50,450 nucleotides of DNA from Rubellimicrobium mesophilum DSM 19309 (GCF_000600335.2 NZ_KK088575.1:1-50450), one strand, 5' to 3'. Counted from the stretch's first letter, positions 33,971-43,340 are shown. The notes: generated from the letters alone by a model not told the origin. Translations and numbers: made by a program.

Positions 33971-34801
33971 ATGAGGATCGCCCTGACCGGCGCCACGGGC
34001 CTTGTCGGCCAGTTCATCGCGGCCCGTATTCTAGCGGCCGGTCACGACCTCGTTGCCCTCGGGCGCCGGCCCTCGCCCTGGGGCGGCACCCATCGCCCCT
34101 GGGGCCTGGGCGAGCCAGCACCTCTCGCCGGCTGCGACGCGCTGGTGCATGCCGCCTTCTACCACGTCCCCGGCCGCTATCGGGGCGGCGAGGGATCGGA
34201 CCCCGAGGGCTTCCTGCACCAGAACCTCGACGGCACTCTCCGTCTCTGGGAGGAGGCGCGCGGCCGTCCCGTCGTCTTCCTTTCGTCTCGCGCCGTCTAC
34301 GACGGTCTCTCTCCCGGCGCGCTCCTCACCGAGGGTCTTCGCCTCGCTCCCGACAGTCTCTACGGCCAAGTCAAGCTCGCCGCCGAGGAGGCGCTCCACG
34401 CGCAGGGTGGCACGAGCCTCCGCGCGACCGGCGTCTACGGACCCCCCGCACCCGGCCAGCGCCACAAGTGGTCCGACCTCTTCGAGGCCTTCGCCCGCGG
34501 CGATCCGCTGCCTCCCGCCTGTGGCACCGAGGTCCATGGGGCCAACCTCGCCCGCGCCGTCCTCCTGCTGCTCGGTGCCGCGTCAGGTCCCTACAACTGC
34601 TCCGACCTCCTCCTGGACCGCCACGACTTGCTTGCGCGCTGGTCGCGCATCGCCGGAATCCCGGGCCGTCTGCCCGAGCGGGCCGAGAGGACGCCCAACG
34701 TGATGGATTGCACCCGCCTGCGCTCCCTCGGATGGACCCCGGGTGGCGAGGCCGCGCTCGACTCGACCCTACGTGGGATGGCCGGGGGCAGCCCGGCCTG
34801 A
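33971..34801 (+). CDS. sqdC: NAD(P)-dependent epimerase/reductase, SqdC-like
   Basis: The 276-residue SDR protein starts MRIALTGATGLVGQFIAARIL, with the dinucleotide-binding G-x-x-G-x-x-G. It continues CDALVHAAFYHVPG, VFLSSRAVYDG and SLYGQVKLAAEEAL (Y-x3-K). In R. sphaeroides sqdC encodes a reductase-like protein whose loss changes the sulfolipid product, and it follows sqdD. The assignment rests on context plus fold, so the symbol is tentative. A 171-bp gap with a large hairpin separates it from sqdD. Confidence 0.68.
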   Translation: MRIALTGATGLVGQFIAARILAAGHDLVALGRRPSPWGGTHRPWGLGEPAPLAGCDALVHAAFYHVPGRYRGGEGSDPEGFLHQNLDGTLRLWEEARGRPVVFLSSRAVYDGLSPGALLTEGLRLAPDSLYGQVKLAAEEALHAQGGTSLRATGVYGPPAPGQRHKWSDLFEAFARGDPLPPACGTEVHGANLARAVLLLLGAASGPYNCSDLLLDRHDLLARWSRIAGIPGRLPERAERTPNVMDCTRLRSLGWTPGGEAALDSTLRGMAGGSPA

Positions 34802-34817
34802 CATGGGCGACTTGCGC

Positions 34818-35819
34818 TCAGTCCCGCCCGAAGAGACCCTTCAGCGCCCCGCCGAGGAGACCCGTCACGGAAGGCCCCTCCCGCCCCAGGAAGGGCAGCG
34901 GCCGGCAGACCTCGATCGCCGCAATTCCCACCCGGGCCGTGAGGGCACCGTTGACGACCCCCTCCCCGAACCTGCGCGAGAGGCGCGACAGCACCGTCCC
35001 CCCGGCCACCCCGTGGATCAGGTCGTCCCCGACCGCCACCGCGCCGGTCGCGACGAGATGGGTCATCACGCTGCGGACCAGGCGCCAGGATTCCAGCGTC
35101 CCGGAGCGCCCGCCGTAGATCTCGGCCACCCGCCGGATCATCCGCAGATTGGCGCCCAGGGCCGCCGCCACGTCCGCGAGAGGCAGAGGCACCACGGCCG
35201 TCACCGCCGCAACCTGCCGCGCCGCGCCTGCGACCTCCCGTTCAGCGGCCACGTCCAAGGGCCCGAGCAATTCCGCCTCGGCAAGCCGCAGGAGGCCGTC
35301 CGCGTCGAACACCTCGCCCGCCCGCTCCCTCAGTCGCGCGGCGTTCCAGCGCAGGCCATCCCGTCCGGCATAGATGTGCTGAAGGCGCTCCACGACCGTG
35401 CGCGCTTGCCCGAGGCTGCCCGTGGCCAAGGCCCCCGCCGCCTCGCGCTGGACCTCGTCGATCCGTGCCAGCCTTCGGATCGCCAGCACCTCCCGCCCTG
35501 CGATGGCCAGCGCCACGACGCAAAGGCCCAGGAGCAGGGCCGTCGCGACTCCGCCCAGCACCGGGTGCCGCTCCAGAAGGTCCGTCACCCATTCCCAGGC
35601 CGCCACCGAAAGCGCGAAGAGAAGGAAGCTTCCCAGGAGCGACCAGAACCAGGCCCCGAGCCGCGACTTGGGCCGGGCCGCGATCCGCATGGCCCGCTCC
35701 ATCGCCGGAGGCGCCCCGAAAGTCCCCGCCTCCGGAACCGGCGGGGCCACCTCGGGCGCGAAGGGGACGGCGTCCTCCACCTCGATCAGCACCGGCCCGC
35801 GGGGTCTGTCCTCGCTCAC
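34818..35819 (-). CDS. YcjF/TIGR01620-family (DUF697) inner-membrane protein
   Basis: The 333-residue protein has two membrane helices (WFWSLLGSFLLFALSVAAWEW and VLGGVATALLLGLCVVALAI) after an acidic/proline-rich N-terminus, then a cytosolic DUF697 part (AEIYGGRSGTLESWRLVRSVMTHLV split by the family pattern, VAVGDDLIHGVAGGTVLSRLSRR). The GTG at 35819 overlaps the ycjX stop (35816-35819). YcjX-YcjF pairs are linked to envelope stress in enterobacteria; the biochemical role is unknown. Confidence 0.85.
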   Translation of the reverse strand: MSEDRPRGPVLIEVEDAVPFAPEVAPPVPEAGTFGAPPAMERAMRIAARPKSRLGAWFWSLLGSFLLFALSVAAWEWVTDLLERHPVLGGVATALLLGLCVVALAIAGREVLAIRRLARIDEVQREAAGALATGSLGQARTVVERLQHIYAGRDGLRWNAARLRERAGEVFDADGLLRLAEAELLGPLDVAAEREVAGAARQVAAVTAVVPLPLADVAAALGANLRMIRRVAEIYGGRSGTLESWRLVRSVMTHLVATGAVAVGDDLIHGVAGGTVLSRLSRRFGEGVVNGALTARVGIAAIEVCRPLPFLGREGPSVTGLLGGALKGLFGRD

Positions 35820-37228
35820 AACTCGTCTCCGATCAGGAACTCGGCGGCCTTGTCGAGCCGGATATGGGGTGGCCCCTCGCCTGGGCGCAACGTCAGCGGG
35901 GCTGGCGCGAACTCCCGCACGGCATAGTCCTGCAGGGGCCAGCCCTCGGCGCCCGCCCGCGCGGGCGCGAGGAGACGACCGGGGTCCTCCGGCAAGTCGC
36001 CTGGATGCAGCGCCACCTGCCTGCCCGTGCCGTCGAGGCGTCCTCGAACGACGTCCACCATCTCGCCCCCATGCTCGATCCGGTCCTCGACGGTGGTGCG
36101 GAGGCTTGCGATGGCCATGGCCTCCGTCTCCGCTCCCGCGAACTCTGCCCGGTCTCGCGCCTCGCGAAGCAGGGCCTCCGTCAGCGCGGCCAGCCTGCCA
36201 TGCTGCGAGTGGTGCAGATGGTCCGCCTTGGTGGCCGCGAAGAGGATCCTCTCGACCCGCCTCTGTCCGAGGAGCCGCGCGAGCCAGGCGTTCCGTCCCG
36301 GGCTGAAGGCCGACAGGATCTCCGCCATCGCCTGCCGCAGGTCCTCGAAGGCCCGGGGCCCGCGTCCGAGCGCGCCCAGCACGTCCACCAGCACCACCTG
36401 CCGGTCGATCCGGGCGAAGTGCTCGCGGAAGAAGGGCGTCACGACGAGCCGCTTGTAGGCCTCGAAGCGCCGTTCGCTCTCGCGCCAGAGGCTCCCCCGC
36501 TTGGCATCCGCCACTGGCGGCAGCGGCGCGAAGGTCAGCGCGGGCGAGCCCTCCATGTCCCCTGGAAGGAGAAATCGCCCCGGCGTGCAGTCCGAGTAGC
36601 CCGCGTCCCGGGCCGCCCTGAGATGCGCGGCATAGGCTTCGGCGAGCCCCTTCAGCTCGACCTCGTCGAGGGGGGCCCCGAGGTCGAGAGCCTTGAGGCG
36701 CGCCAGGAACTCCTCCGCCCCCGGCCGTGCCTGTGCCTTGGCGAGGGCCCGCACGGACCACTCCGTGAAGTCCTTCTCCAGGAGGCTCAGGTCGAGCAGC
36801 CACTCGCCCGGATAGTCCACGATGTCGAGGTGCAGCGTCCGTGGTCCCGACAGCCCGCCCAGAAGCCCCGTCGGCGCGAGCCGGAAGGAGAGGCGCAACT
36901 CGGAGACGCGCCGCGTCCCCTCCGGCCAGCGCGGCTGGGGTGAGGTCAAGGCCGCGAGGTGCTCCTCGAAGGCGAAGCGAGCCACGTCGTCATCGGGCTG
37001 CGGCTGGAGCCAGGCCGCCTGGATGCGTCCCTCGGCCGCCGCGCGAAGCTGGGGCATCCGGCCCCGGTCCATGAGGTTGGCGACCAGCGAGGTGATGAAC
37101 ACCGTCTTGCCGGCCCGCGACAGGCCGGTGACGCCCAGCCGGATCACGGGGTCCCTGAAAGGGGAGGTCATCGCCTCGGCCATGTTGCGCGTGGCGTCCC
37201 AAGCGCCCGTCGTGAGCGAGCCGATCAT
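35816..37228 (-). CDS. ycjX: YcjX-family P-loop GTPase-like protein
   Basis: The 470-residue protein begins MIGSLTTGAWDATRN and has a Walker A in RLGVTGLSRAGKTVFITSLVAN, then LHLDIVDYPGEWLLDL (switch-like DYPG), VDVLGALGRG and ATKADHLHHSQH (NKxD-like). It is the DUF463/YcjX family, stress-associated in other bacteria. GGAGG lies 5 bases before the ATG at 37228. It is coupled to the DUF697 gene and lies 61 bp after xerC on the same strand. Confidence 0.88.
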   Translation of the reverse strand: MIGSLTTGAWDATRNMAEAMTSPFRDPVIRLGVTGLSRAGKTVFITSLVANLMDRGRMPQLRAAAEGRIQAAWLQPQPDDDVARFAFEEHLAALTSPQPRWPEGTRRVSELRLSFRLAPTGLLGGLSGPRTLHLDIVDYPGEWLLDLSLLEKDFTEWSVRALAKAQARPGAEEFLARLKALDLGAPLDEVELKGLAEAYAAHLRAARDAGYSDCTPGRFLLPGDMEGSPALTFAPLPPVADAKRGSLWRESERRFEAYKRLVVTPFFREHFARIDRQVVLVDVLGALGRGPRAFEDLRQAMAEILSAFSPGRNAWLARLLGQRRVERILFAATKADHLHHSQHGRLAALTEALLREARDRAEFAGAETEAMAIASLRTTVEDRIEHGGEMVDVVRGRLDGTGRQVALHPGDLPEDPGRLLAPARAGAEGWPLQDYAVREFAPAPLTLRPGEGPPHIRLDKAAEFLIGDEL

Positions 37229-37289
37229 TCCGTCCTCCGGTTCGGGAGGAACATAGGGAGTCGCCCGGGCGAGCGGTAGGGCAGGGGCG

Positions 37290-38204
37290 TCACGCCCTTG
37301 GATGCGCCTTTTCGTAGACTTCGAGGAGGTGCCCGGCCTCCACGGCCGTGTAGCCCTGGGTGGTGGAGAGAGAGGCGTGCCCCAGAAGCTCCTGGATCGC
37401 CCGCAGGTCGCCGCCTGACGCCAGAAGGTGCGTCGCGAAGGAATGCCGCAGCGCATGGGGCGTTGCCGTCGCGGGAAGGCCGAGCCGCATCCGCGCCCGC
37501 TCCATCGCCCGCTGCACGAGGCGAGGGTTGAGCGGCCCGCCCCGCAGGCCCAGGAACAGCGGCCCGTCCTTGGTGATCGCATGAGGGCAGAGCCGGGTGT
37601 AATCGGCCACTGCCGCCCGGGCCGCCGGGAGCACCGGCACCAGCCGTTCCTTGCCGCCCTTGCCGGTGATCCGCAGGACCGCCGGCAGCTCTGCCAACGC
37701 CCCGGTGAGCCCCAGGGCCTCGGAGATGCGAAGGCCGAGCCCGTAGAGCAGCGTCACCACGGCGGCGTCCCGGGCAGCGACCCAGGGCTCGGATGGCTCG
37801 GCCTCCACCGCGTCGATCACGTCCCGCGCCGCCTGCGGGGCGAGAGGGCGCGGCAGGCGCGCCTTCCCCCTTGGCCCCTGGGCCGAGAGCGCGGCCGTGA
37901 CATCGAATCCCTCCCGCTCCCCCAGCCAGCCGCAGAAGCCCCGCACCGCCGAGAGCCGCCGCGCCAGCGAGCGGGCCGAAGTCCCGCGCGTCCTCTCGTG
38001 CGCCATGAAGGCGCGGAGGTCCGAGACGGTGAGCCGGCCGACTCCCGCCACTCCCTCCGCCCCGCCGTTGTGGGCGGCGAGGAAGGTCAGGAACCCTGCT
38101 ACGTCGGCCCGATAGGCCTCGACCGTCTTCCCCGAATAGCCCCGCCGCGCCCGGCCCTGGGCCAGCCAGTCCTCGAGCGCCTGCGCGAGCTGGGGAGCGA
38201 TCAT
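37290..38204 (-). CDS. xerC: Tyrosine recombinase XerC
   Basis: XerC works with XerD and FtsK at dif to resolve chromosome dimers. The 304-residue protein has the SAM-like core-binding domain (RRGYSGKTVEAYRADVAGFL) and the catalytic domain with Arg in YGLGLRISEALGL, His and Arg in TPHALRHSFATHLL, His in LGHASLSTTQGY and the nucleophilic Tyr in the same motif. It overlaps the DUF484 stop (38201-38204), the normal neighbour of xerC. Confidence 0.93.
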   Translation of the reverse strand: MIAPQLAQALEDWLAQGRARRGYSGKTVEAYRADVAGFLTFLAAHNGGAEGVAGVGRLTVSDLRAFMAHERTRGTSARSLARRLSAVRGFCGWLGEREGFDVTAALSAQGPRGKARLPRPLAPQAARDVIDAVEAEPSEPWVAARDAAVVTLLYGLGLRISEALGLTGALAELPAVLRITGKGGKERLVPVLPAARAAVADYTRLCPHAITKDGPLFLGLRGGPLNPRLVQRAMERARMRLGLPATATPHALRHSFATHLLASGGDLRAIQELLGHASLSTTQGYTAVEAGHLLEVYEKAHPRA

Positions 38205-38887
38205 CCCAGGAAGCGGCGCAACGCCCGCTCGGTGACGGCGCCCAGGAAGGCCAGGAGGTCCGTCCCGTGCTGGGGCTGGAAGTGCCGCTCGTCCTGCGAC
38301 CCCATGACCAGCATCCCCACGTCCTCGCCGAGGTCGAGCCTCAGGCAGGCCTCGGACCGGATGTCGTCGCCGTGGACCGTCGCATAGCCCAAGGGGCGCA
38401 GCACCACGTTGCGGGCGGGGCCACCGCGATAGCCGCGCATGTAGGTCTCGACGAAGCCCCTTGGCTCCATCACGAGGACGCTGTCCAGCCGCTCGATCCC
38501 GTCCTCGCCGTCGGCATGGTCCGATTCGATGATCAGGTGCAGCGAATCGATCCTCAGGATCGCCTTCACGTCATCGCCGAGGTCCCTCAGGAAGGTTTCG
38601 AAGCGCTGGGGCTCCAGCATTCGCAGCACCGCCCGCTGGATCTGCGCCGTGCCGGCCACGTTGTCGTAGGCCGCCGCGATCACTGACCGGTGCGTGTCCT
38701 CGAGCCGGTCGAGCCGCGCTTCCAGCCGGTCCATCGCGATTCCGCGCATATCCACGATGTTGGGGCCCATGGCCCTCTCGTTGGCGCCGACGAGGACCCG
38801 CATGATGTCCTTGTCGTCGAGGAGGACCGCCGGGTCCGCCATGATGGTCTCCCGGACCTTGGGGTCCATGAGGGGGCCGCTGCTCAT
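38201..38887 (-). CDS. DUF484 family protein (GAF-like)
   Basis: The 228-residue protein is of the DUF484 family, commonly encoded directly before xerC. It has an N-terminal helical part (VRETIMADPAVLLDDKDIMRVLV, VDMRGIAMDRLEARLDRLEDTH) and a GAF-like C-terminal part ending in GMLVMGSQDERHFQPQHGTDLLAFLGAV. Function unknown. It is divergent from priA across a ~200-bp gap. Confidence 0.9.
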   Translation of the reverse strand: MSSGPLMDPKVRETIMADPAVLLDDKDIMRVLVGANERAMGPNIVDMRGIAMDRLEARLDRLEDTHRSVIAAAYDNVAGTAQIQRAVLRMLEPQRFETFLRDLGDDVKAILRIDSLHLIIESDHADGEDGIERLDSVLVMEPRGFVETYMRGYRGGPARNVVLRPLGYATVHGDDIRSEACLRLDLGEDVGMLVMGSQDERHFQPQHGTDLLAFLGAVTERALRRFLG

Positions 38888-39084
38888 TGCCTGTCACACT
38901 CTTGAGGTTGGTGTTCGGGCGGCAGACTAGCAGCCTGTTGGCGACGGGCCAGCGATGGCGCATGGCCCCTTGCTGCGGCGGTCCGAATCGTGGCCTTCCG
39001 GCCAAGGTGAAGGCTGTGGCCGGAATCCTTGCCCTTGTGGCCAAAATAGAACATATCAGGAACCAGGCCCCCGGAGGACCCGTC

Positions 39085-39256
39085 ATGCCCAAGGCCCGGA
39101 CCAAGCGCATCGCCCCCGCCCCCTTGCCCGGCGGGCCCGAGGATCTGGGCGATCCCTTCGGTCTCGATTCGATGGAGGTGCCCCGAGGAGCCGACCGCGC
39201 TGGCCGAGGAGCCTGCCGAACTGGCGGAGGAAGGTGCCGCGCCGCCGGTGTGGCGG
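39085..39256 (+). other. Probable true 5' part of priA or a short leader gene, in a different frame
   Basis: The ATG at 39085 has an excellent ribosome binding site (GGAGG, seven bases upstream), unlike the internal priA start. Its reading (MPKARTKRIAPAPLPGG, then DPFGLDSMEVP) is coherent, but near 39181-39184 it leaves the priA frame. Removing one base in the CCCC run joins it to EEPTALAEEPAELAEEGAA and then to the priA frame. PriA may therefore begin here with a ~57-residue extension; alternatively this is a separate leader peptide. Confidence 0.45.
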
Positions 39257-41461
39257 ATGGCCGAGCCTGTCTTCGAGGACCGCGTCCCGGCGGGCGAGCG
39301 TGTCGGCATCCTGCCGCTCGGCGCGCTGGACCGGCTCCTCGACTACAAGGCGCCCGAGGGCGGCTGCTCGCCCGGCGCCTTCGTCGAGGTGCCGCTCGGC
39401 CCCCGCAAGATCGTGGGCGTGGTCTGGGGTCCCGGGACCGGCGAGGTGCCGGAGGCGCGGCTCCGGCCCGTGGCCCGCATCCTCGATGCCCCGCCGCTCC
39501 GCGCACCGATGCGCGAGTTCCTGGGCCGCGCCGCCGACTACACGTTGACGCCGCTTCCCGCGATGGTCCGGCTCGCCACCCGCGCGCCCGGGCTGACCGA
39601 GGGGCAGGTGACGCACAACGTCTATCGCCTGGGTCCGCGCGAGGCCGGGCGCATGACCGATGCCCGCACCCGCGTCCTCGCCGTCCTGCGCGACTTCCCC
39701 GACCGGAGCTTCACCCTGGGCGAACTCGCCTCGCAGGCCGGAGTGGGGACGGCCGTCATCAAGGGCCTCGTCACGCAAGGGGCCGTGGTCGAGGAGGAGG
39801 CGCCGCGCGACAGGCCCTATCCGGTGCTGGACCTCGGCGCTCCTGGCGTGCCGCTGACGCCGGACCAGATGCTGTCCGCCGCCGCGCTTCGGATCGGGGC
39901 CGAGGCGCATACCTACAACACGACGCTGCTCAAGGGCGTGACCGGCTCGGGCAAGACCGAGGTCTACCTTGAGGCCGTGGCCGAGACGCTGCGGCAGGGG
40001 CGGCAGGCGCTGGTGCTGCTGCCGGAGATCGCGCTGACCGGCGCCTTCCTCGCCCGCGTGGAGCATCGCTTTGGCGCCCCGGCGGCCGAGTGGCACTCGG
40101 GCATGACGCAGACCGAGCGGCGGCGGCTCTGGCGCATGGCGGCGACCGGGGGCGCGTCCCTTGTGGTCGGCGCGCGGTCGGCGCTGTTCCTGCCCTTCCG
40201 CGACCTCGGCCTCGTCGTCGTCGACGAGGAGCACGACACCTCCTACAAGCAGGAGGACGGCGTCCTCTACAACGCCCGGGACATGGCGGTGCTGCGCGCC
40301 TCCATCGAGAAGTCGCAGGTGATCCTTGCCTCCGCGACCCCTTGCCTCGAAAGCTGGTACAACGCCCAGACCGGGAAATACGCGCGCCTGACGCTGCCCG
40401 CGCGCGTGGGCCTCGCCGTGCTGCCGACCGTCAAGGCCGTGGACATGCGGCTTGAGGAAGTCACGCGCGGAAACTGGGTGGGGCCGACGCTGACCGAGGC
40501 GGTCGCGCAGCGGCTGGAGCGGGAGGAGCAGTCGCTCCTCTTCCTGAACCGCCGGGGCTATGCGCCGGTCACGCTCTGCCGGTCCTGCGGGCACCAGCTC
40601 GGCTGCCCGCATTGCGACGCGCGCCTCGTGGAGCACCGCTTCATGCGGCGCCTGATGTGCCACCAGTGCGGCGAGACCTTCCCGATGCCCGTGGCCTGCC
40701 CGGACTGCGGGGCCGAGGGCAAGCTCGCCCCAGTGGGCCCGGGCGTGGAGCGGCTGGCCGAGGAGGTCGCGGCGCTGTTCCCGACGGCGCGGACGGCGGT
40801 GCTGTCGTCGGACCTCTACGGGTCCGCGAAGTCGCTCAAGGAGGCCATCGAGCAGATCGCCGACGGGGCCGCCGACATCATCATCGGCACGCAGCTCGTG
40901 GCCAAGGGGCACAACTTTCCCAAGCTGACGCTGGCCGGGGTGATCGACGCGGACCTCGGGCTCTACGGGAGCGACCTGCGGGCGGCGGAGCGGACCTTTG
41001 CCCTGATGCGGCAGGTGTCGGGCCGGGCGGGGCGCGCGGACCGGCCGGGCGAGGCCCTGCTCCAGACCTACCAACCGCACCACCCGGTGATCCAGGCGAT
41101 CCTCAAGGGCGACGACGAGGGCTTCTGGCGGGCCGAGCTCGACGGCCGCCGCATGGCCGGGATGCCGCCCTTCTCGCGCCTCGCCGGGATCATCCTGTCG
41201 TCGGAGGACGCGCAGGAGGTCATGGACAAGGCCGTCGAGATGGCCCGCCACAAGGACCCGCTCACGAAGATCGGCGCCGAGGTCTGGGGTCCCGCGCCCG
41301 CGCCCATCGCGCGGGTCCGTGGACGGCATCGGGTACGCCTGCTGGTCAAGGCCGACCGGACGGCGCCGCTGCAGGACGCGCTCGCCCGCTGGGCGGCGCA
41401 GTTCCGGTTTCCCTCGGACCTGCGACTGACGATGGATATCGACCCGCAGAGCTTCATGTGA
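39257..41461 (+). CDS. priA: Primosomal protein N' (replication restart helicase PriA)
   Basis: PriA reloads the replisome at stalled forks. The ~734-residue protein has the N-terminal DNA 3'-end-binding domain (ERVGILPLGALDRLLDYKAP, PRKIVGVVWG), Walker A GVTGSGKTEVYLEAV, Walker B VVVDEEHDTSYKQ, the zinc-binding cysteines in CRSCGHQLGCPHCDARL and CHQCGETFPMPVACPDCGAE, and the second RecA lobe with GTQLVAKGHNFP and GRAGRADRPG. The ATG at 39257 is where strong homology starts, but it lacks a good ribosome binding site; see the separate entry for an upstream start. Confidence 0.92.
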   Translation: MAEPVFEDRVPAGERVGILPLGALDRLLDYKAPEGGCSPGAFVEVPLGPRKIVGVVWGPGTGEVPEARLRPVARILDAPPLRAPMREFLGRAADYTLTPLPAMVRLATRAPGLTEGQVTHNVYRLGPREAGRMTDARTRVLAVLRDFPDRSFTLGELASQAGVGTAVIKGLVTQGAVVEEEAPRDRPYPVLDLGAPGVPLTPDQMLSAAALRIGAEAHTYNTTLLKGVTGSGKTEVYLEAVAETLRQGRQALVLLPEIALTGAFLARVEHRFGAPAAEWHSGMTQTERRRLWRMAATGGASLVVGARSALFLPFRDLGLVVVDEEHDTSYKQEDGVLYNARDMAVLRASIEKSQVILASATPCLESWYNAQTGKYARLTLPARVGLAVLPTVKAVDMRLEEVTRGNWVGPTLTEAVAQRLEREEQSLLFLNRRGYAPVTLCRSCGHQLGCPHCDARLVEHRFMRRLMCHQCGETFPMPVACPDCGAEGKLAPVGPGVERLAEEVAALFPTARTAVLSSDLYGSAKSLKEAIEQIADGAADIIIGTQLVAKGHNFPKLTLAGVIDADLGLYGSDLRAAERTFALMRQVSGRAGRADRPGEALLQTYQPHHPVIQAILKGDDEGFWRAELDGRRMAGMPPFSRLAGIILSSEDAQEVMDKAVEMARHKDPLTKIGAEVWGPAPAPIARVRGRHRVRLLVKADRTAPLQDALARWAAQFRFPSDLRLTMDIDPQSFM

Positions 41462-41470
41462 GGACGGGCC

Positions 41471-41671
41471 GTGTCGGACACCACCTTCATCCTGGGCTTC
41501 CTCGCGGCGACGCTCCTCCCGGCGCTTCTCGTGGCTTCGCTGGTCCGGCGCTGGGCCAAGGGCGTCGTTCGGCTCGTGATCGCGGCGGCGCTGGTCCTCG
41601 GGGTGGCCCGGCTCGGGATGGGCGCCTTCGTGTCCCGGGCGCTTCCTGACCTCGGGATGCCGATGGATTGA
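41471..41671 (+). CDS. Small hypothetical membrane protein
   Basis: This 66-codon frame starts at GTG 41471, nine bases after the priA stop, with GAGGACGG upstream. It has two hydrophobic segments (FILGFLAATLLPALLVASLV and VVRLVIAAALVLGVARLGMG) separated by a basic loop (RRWAKG). I do not recognise a family. Tight spacing suggests co-transcription with priA. Confidence 0.6.
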   Translation: MSDTTFILGFLAATLLPALLVASLVRRWAKGVVRLVIAAALVLGVARLGMGAFVSRALPDLGMPMD

Positions 41672-41737
41672 AGGGGCGGCCCCTGCCAGCGGGCCATGGG
41701 CGCACCTATATCTGCGCCGACACAGAGGAGTCGCCGC

Positions 41738-42391
41738 ATGTTCAGCCTCTTTCCTTCCGACAAGACCCGCATGATCTCTCCCGAGGAGGCGCTGCCGGGC
41801 CGTGACCGGCCGATCCCCACCGCCGACCGCCATGCCGTGCTGGGGACGCCCATCGGCCTCGACGTGCCCGAGGGGATGGAAGTCGCCGTCTTCGGCATGG
41901 GCTGCTTCTGGGGCGTGGAGCGGATGTTCTGGAAGCTGCCGGGCGTCCATTCGACGATGGTGGGCTACGGCGCCGGCTACACGCCGAACCCGACCTACGA
42001 GGAGGTCTGCACGGGCCGTACCGGCCACAACGAGCTCGTCCGCGTGGTCTACGACCCCAAGGTCACCTCCTACGAGGACCTGCTCAAGGTCTTCTGGGAG
42101 GGCCATGACCCCACTCAGGGGATGCGGCAGGGCAACGACCGGGGCACGCAGTATCGCTCGGGCATCTACGTCTTCAACGAGGCGCAGCGCGAGGCGGCCG
42201 AGCGGACCAAGACGGCCTTCCAGGAACGCCTTCGGTCGGCCGGCTACGGTGCGATCACGACCGAGATCGTGGATGCGGGACCCTTCTACCTCGCCGAGGA
42301 CTACCATCAGCAGTACCTCCATAAGAACCCGCGTGGCTACTGCGGGGTCGGCGGGACCGGAGTGACCTGCCCGATCGGCGTGGCGGTCTGA
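41738..42391 (+). CDS. msrA: Peptide methionine sulfoxide reductase MsrA
   Basis: MsrA reduces methionine-S-sulfoxide. The 217-residue protein has the active-site [60 protein letters not shown], and the C-terminal resolving-cysteine region [13 protein letters not shown]. An N-terminal extension of ~40 residues precedes the catalytic core. AGAGGAG lies upstream of the ATG at 41738. Confidence 0.95.
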   Translation: MFSLFPSDKTRMISPEEALPGRDRPIPTADRHAVLGTPIGLDVPEGMEVAVFGMGCFWGVERMFWKLPGVHSTMVGYGAGYTPNPTYEEVCTGRTGHNELVRVVYDPKVTSYEDLLKVFWEGHDPTQGMRQGNDRGTQYRSGIYVFNEAQREAAERTKTAFQERLRSAGYGAITTEIVDAGPFYLAEDYHQQYLHKNPRGYCGVGGTGVTCPIGVAV

Positions 42392-42458
42392 GTCTCCACG
42401 CCTCAGGTTGACCGGACCCGGGACGCGGCCTAGGCCCTCTGCCAAGGAGGGCCTGGCC

Positions 42459-43340
42459 ATGATGTATTCCGCGATCACCACCACCAAGGGGCTCGCCCCG
42501 GCCCAGGCCCTGGCCGAGGCTGTCGAGGAGCTGGACCCGCCGCCCTTCGCCGTGGGGCATTTCGAGATCGAGGACGGCTCGGGCCTCTTCGAGATTGGCG
42601 CGCATTTCGAGGAGGAGCCCGACGGGATCGTGCTGGACCTCCTGGCGGCCGTGCATGGGGCCAAGCCCTTCGTCGTCTCCGAGGTGCCGGACGTGGACTG
42701 GGTCGCCAAGGTCCGCCGCGACCTGCCCCCGGTCGAGGCGGGGCGCTTCTTCCTCCACGGCTCGCACGACGCCGACAAGGTGCCGCCGGGCCGGGTGCCG
42801 CTGCTGATCGAGGCGGCGATGGCCTTCGGGACCGGGCACCATGGCACGACGCTCGGCTGCCTGCGCGCCATCGACCGGCTGGAAGCGGAGGGCTTCCGGC
42901 CGCGCAACGTGGCCGACGTGGGGGCGGGCACCGCCGTCCTCGCCATGGCCGCCGCGCAGGCCTGGCCCGAGGCCGATCCGGTCATCGCCGGTGATATCGA
43001 CCCGGTGGCGGTGGAGACCGCGCGCGCGAACCTCCAGGCCAACGACCTCGGGCACCGGGTCGCCTGCGTCGAGGCGGCGGGCCTCGACGCCCCCGAGTTC
43101 CGGACGGCCGCGCCCTTCGACCTGATCCTCGCGAACATCCTCAAGGGGCCGCTGATCGAGCTCGCTCCCGACGTGGCTGCCGCCACGGCGCCGCGCGGAC
43201 GGGTGATTCTCTCGGGCCTCCTACGTGAGCAGGCGGCGGATATCGTGGAGGAATATTCTCGTTTCGGCATCAATGAGATTGAAAGAGATGAAATTGGAGA
43301 TTGGGCTACGCTGATCTTAATGAATGAAGGCAAAACCTAG
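42459..43340 (+). CDS. prmA: Ribosomal protein L11 methyltransferase
   Basis: PrmA trimethylates L11 using S-adenosylmethionine. The 293-residue protein has an N-terminal substrate-recognition domain (SAITTTKGLAPAQAL) and a class I methyltransferase domain with AFGTGHHGTTLGCL, VADVGAGTAVLAMAA (motif I), DIDPVAVETARANLQAN and FDLILANILKGPLIEL. AAGGAGG is eight bases before the ATG at 42459. The last ~100 bases are clearly more AT-rich than the rest of the gene. Confidence 0.92.
   Translation: MMYSAITTTKGLAPAQALAEAVEELDPPPFAVGHFEIEDGSGLFEIGAHFEEEPDGIVLDLLAAVHGAKPFVVSEVPDVDWVAKVRRDLPPVEAGRFFLHGSHDADKVPPGRVPLLIEAAMAFGTGHHGTTLGCLRAIDRLEAEGFRPRNVADVGAGTAVLAMAAAQAWPEADPVIAGDIDPVAVETARANLQANDLGHRVACVEAAGLDAPEFRTAAPFDLILANILKGPLIELAPDVAAATAPRGRVILSGLLREQAADIVEEYSRFGINEIERDEIGDWATLILMNEGKT

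Noticed and set aside
37290..38204. Tyrosine recombinase as a sign of a prophage or integrative element
   Set aside because: It is the housekeeping XerC, next to DUF484 as in many bacteria, with no phage genes or attachment-site tRNA nearby.
39083..43333. Minus-strand open frame of over 1,400 codons opposite priA, msrA and prmA
   Set aside because: It is antisense to three well-supported genes and has low-complexity His/Arg/Gly-rich content with no family motif. Long opposite-strand frames are expected at this GC content.
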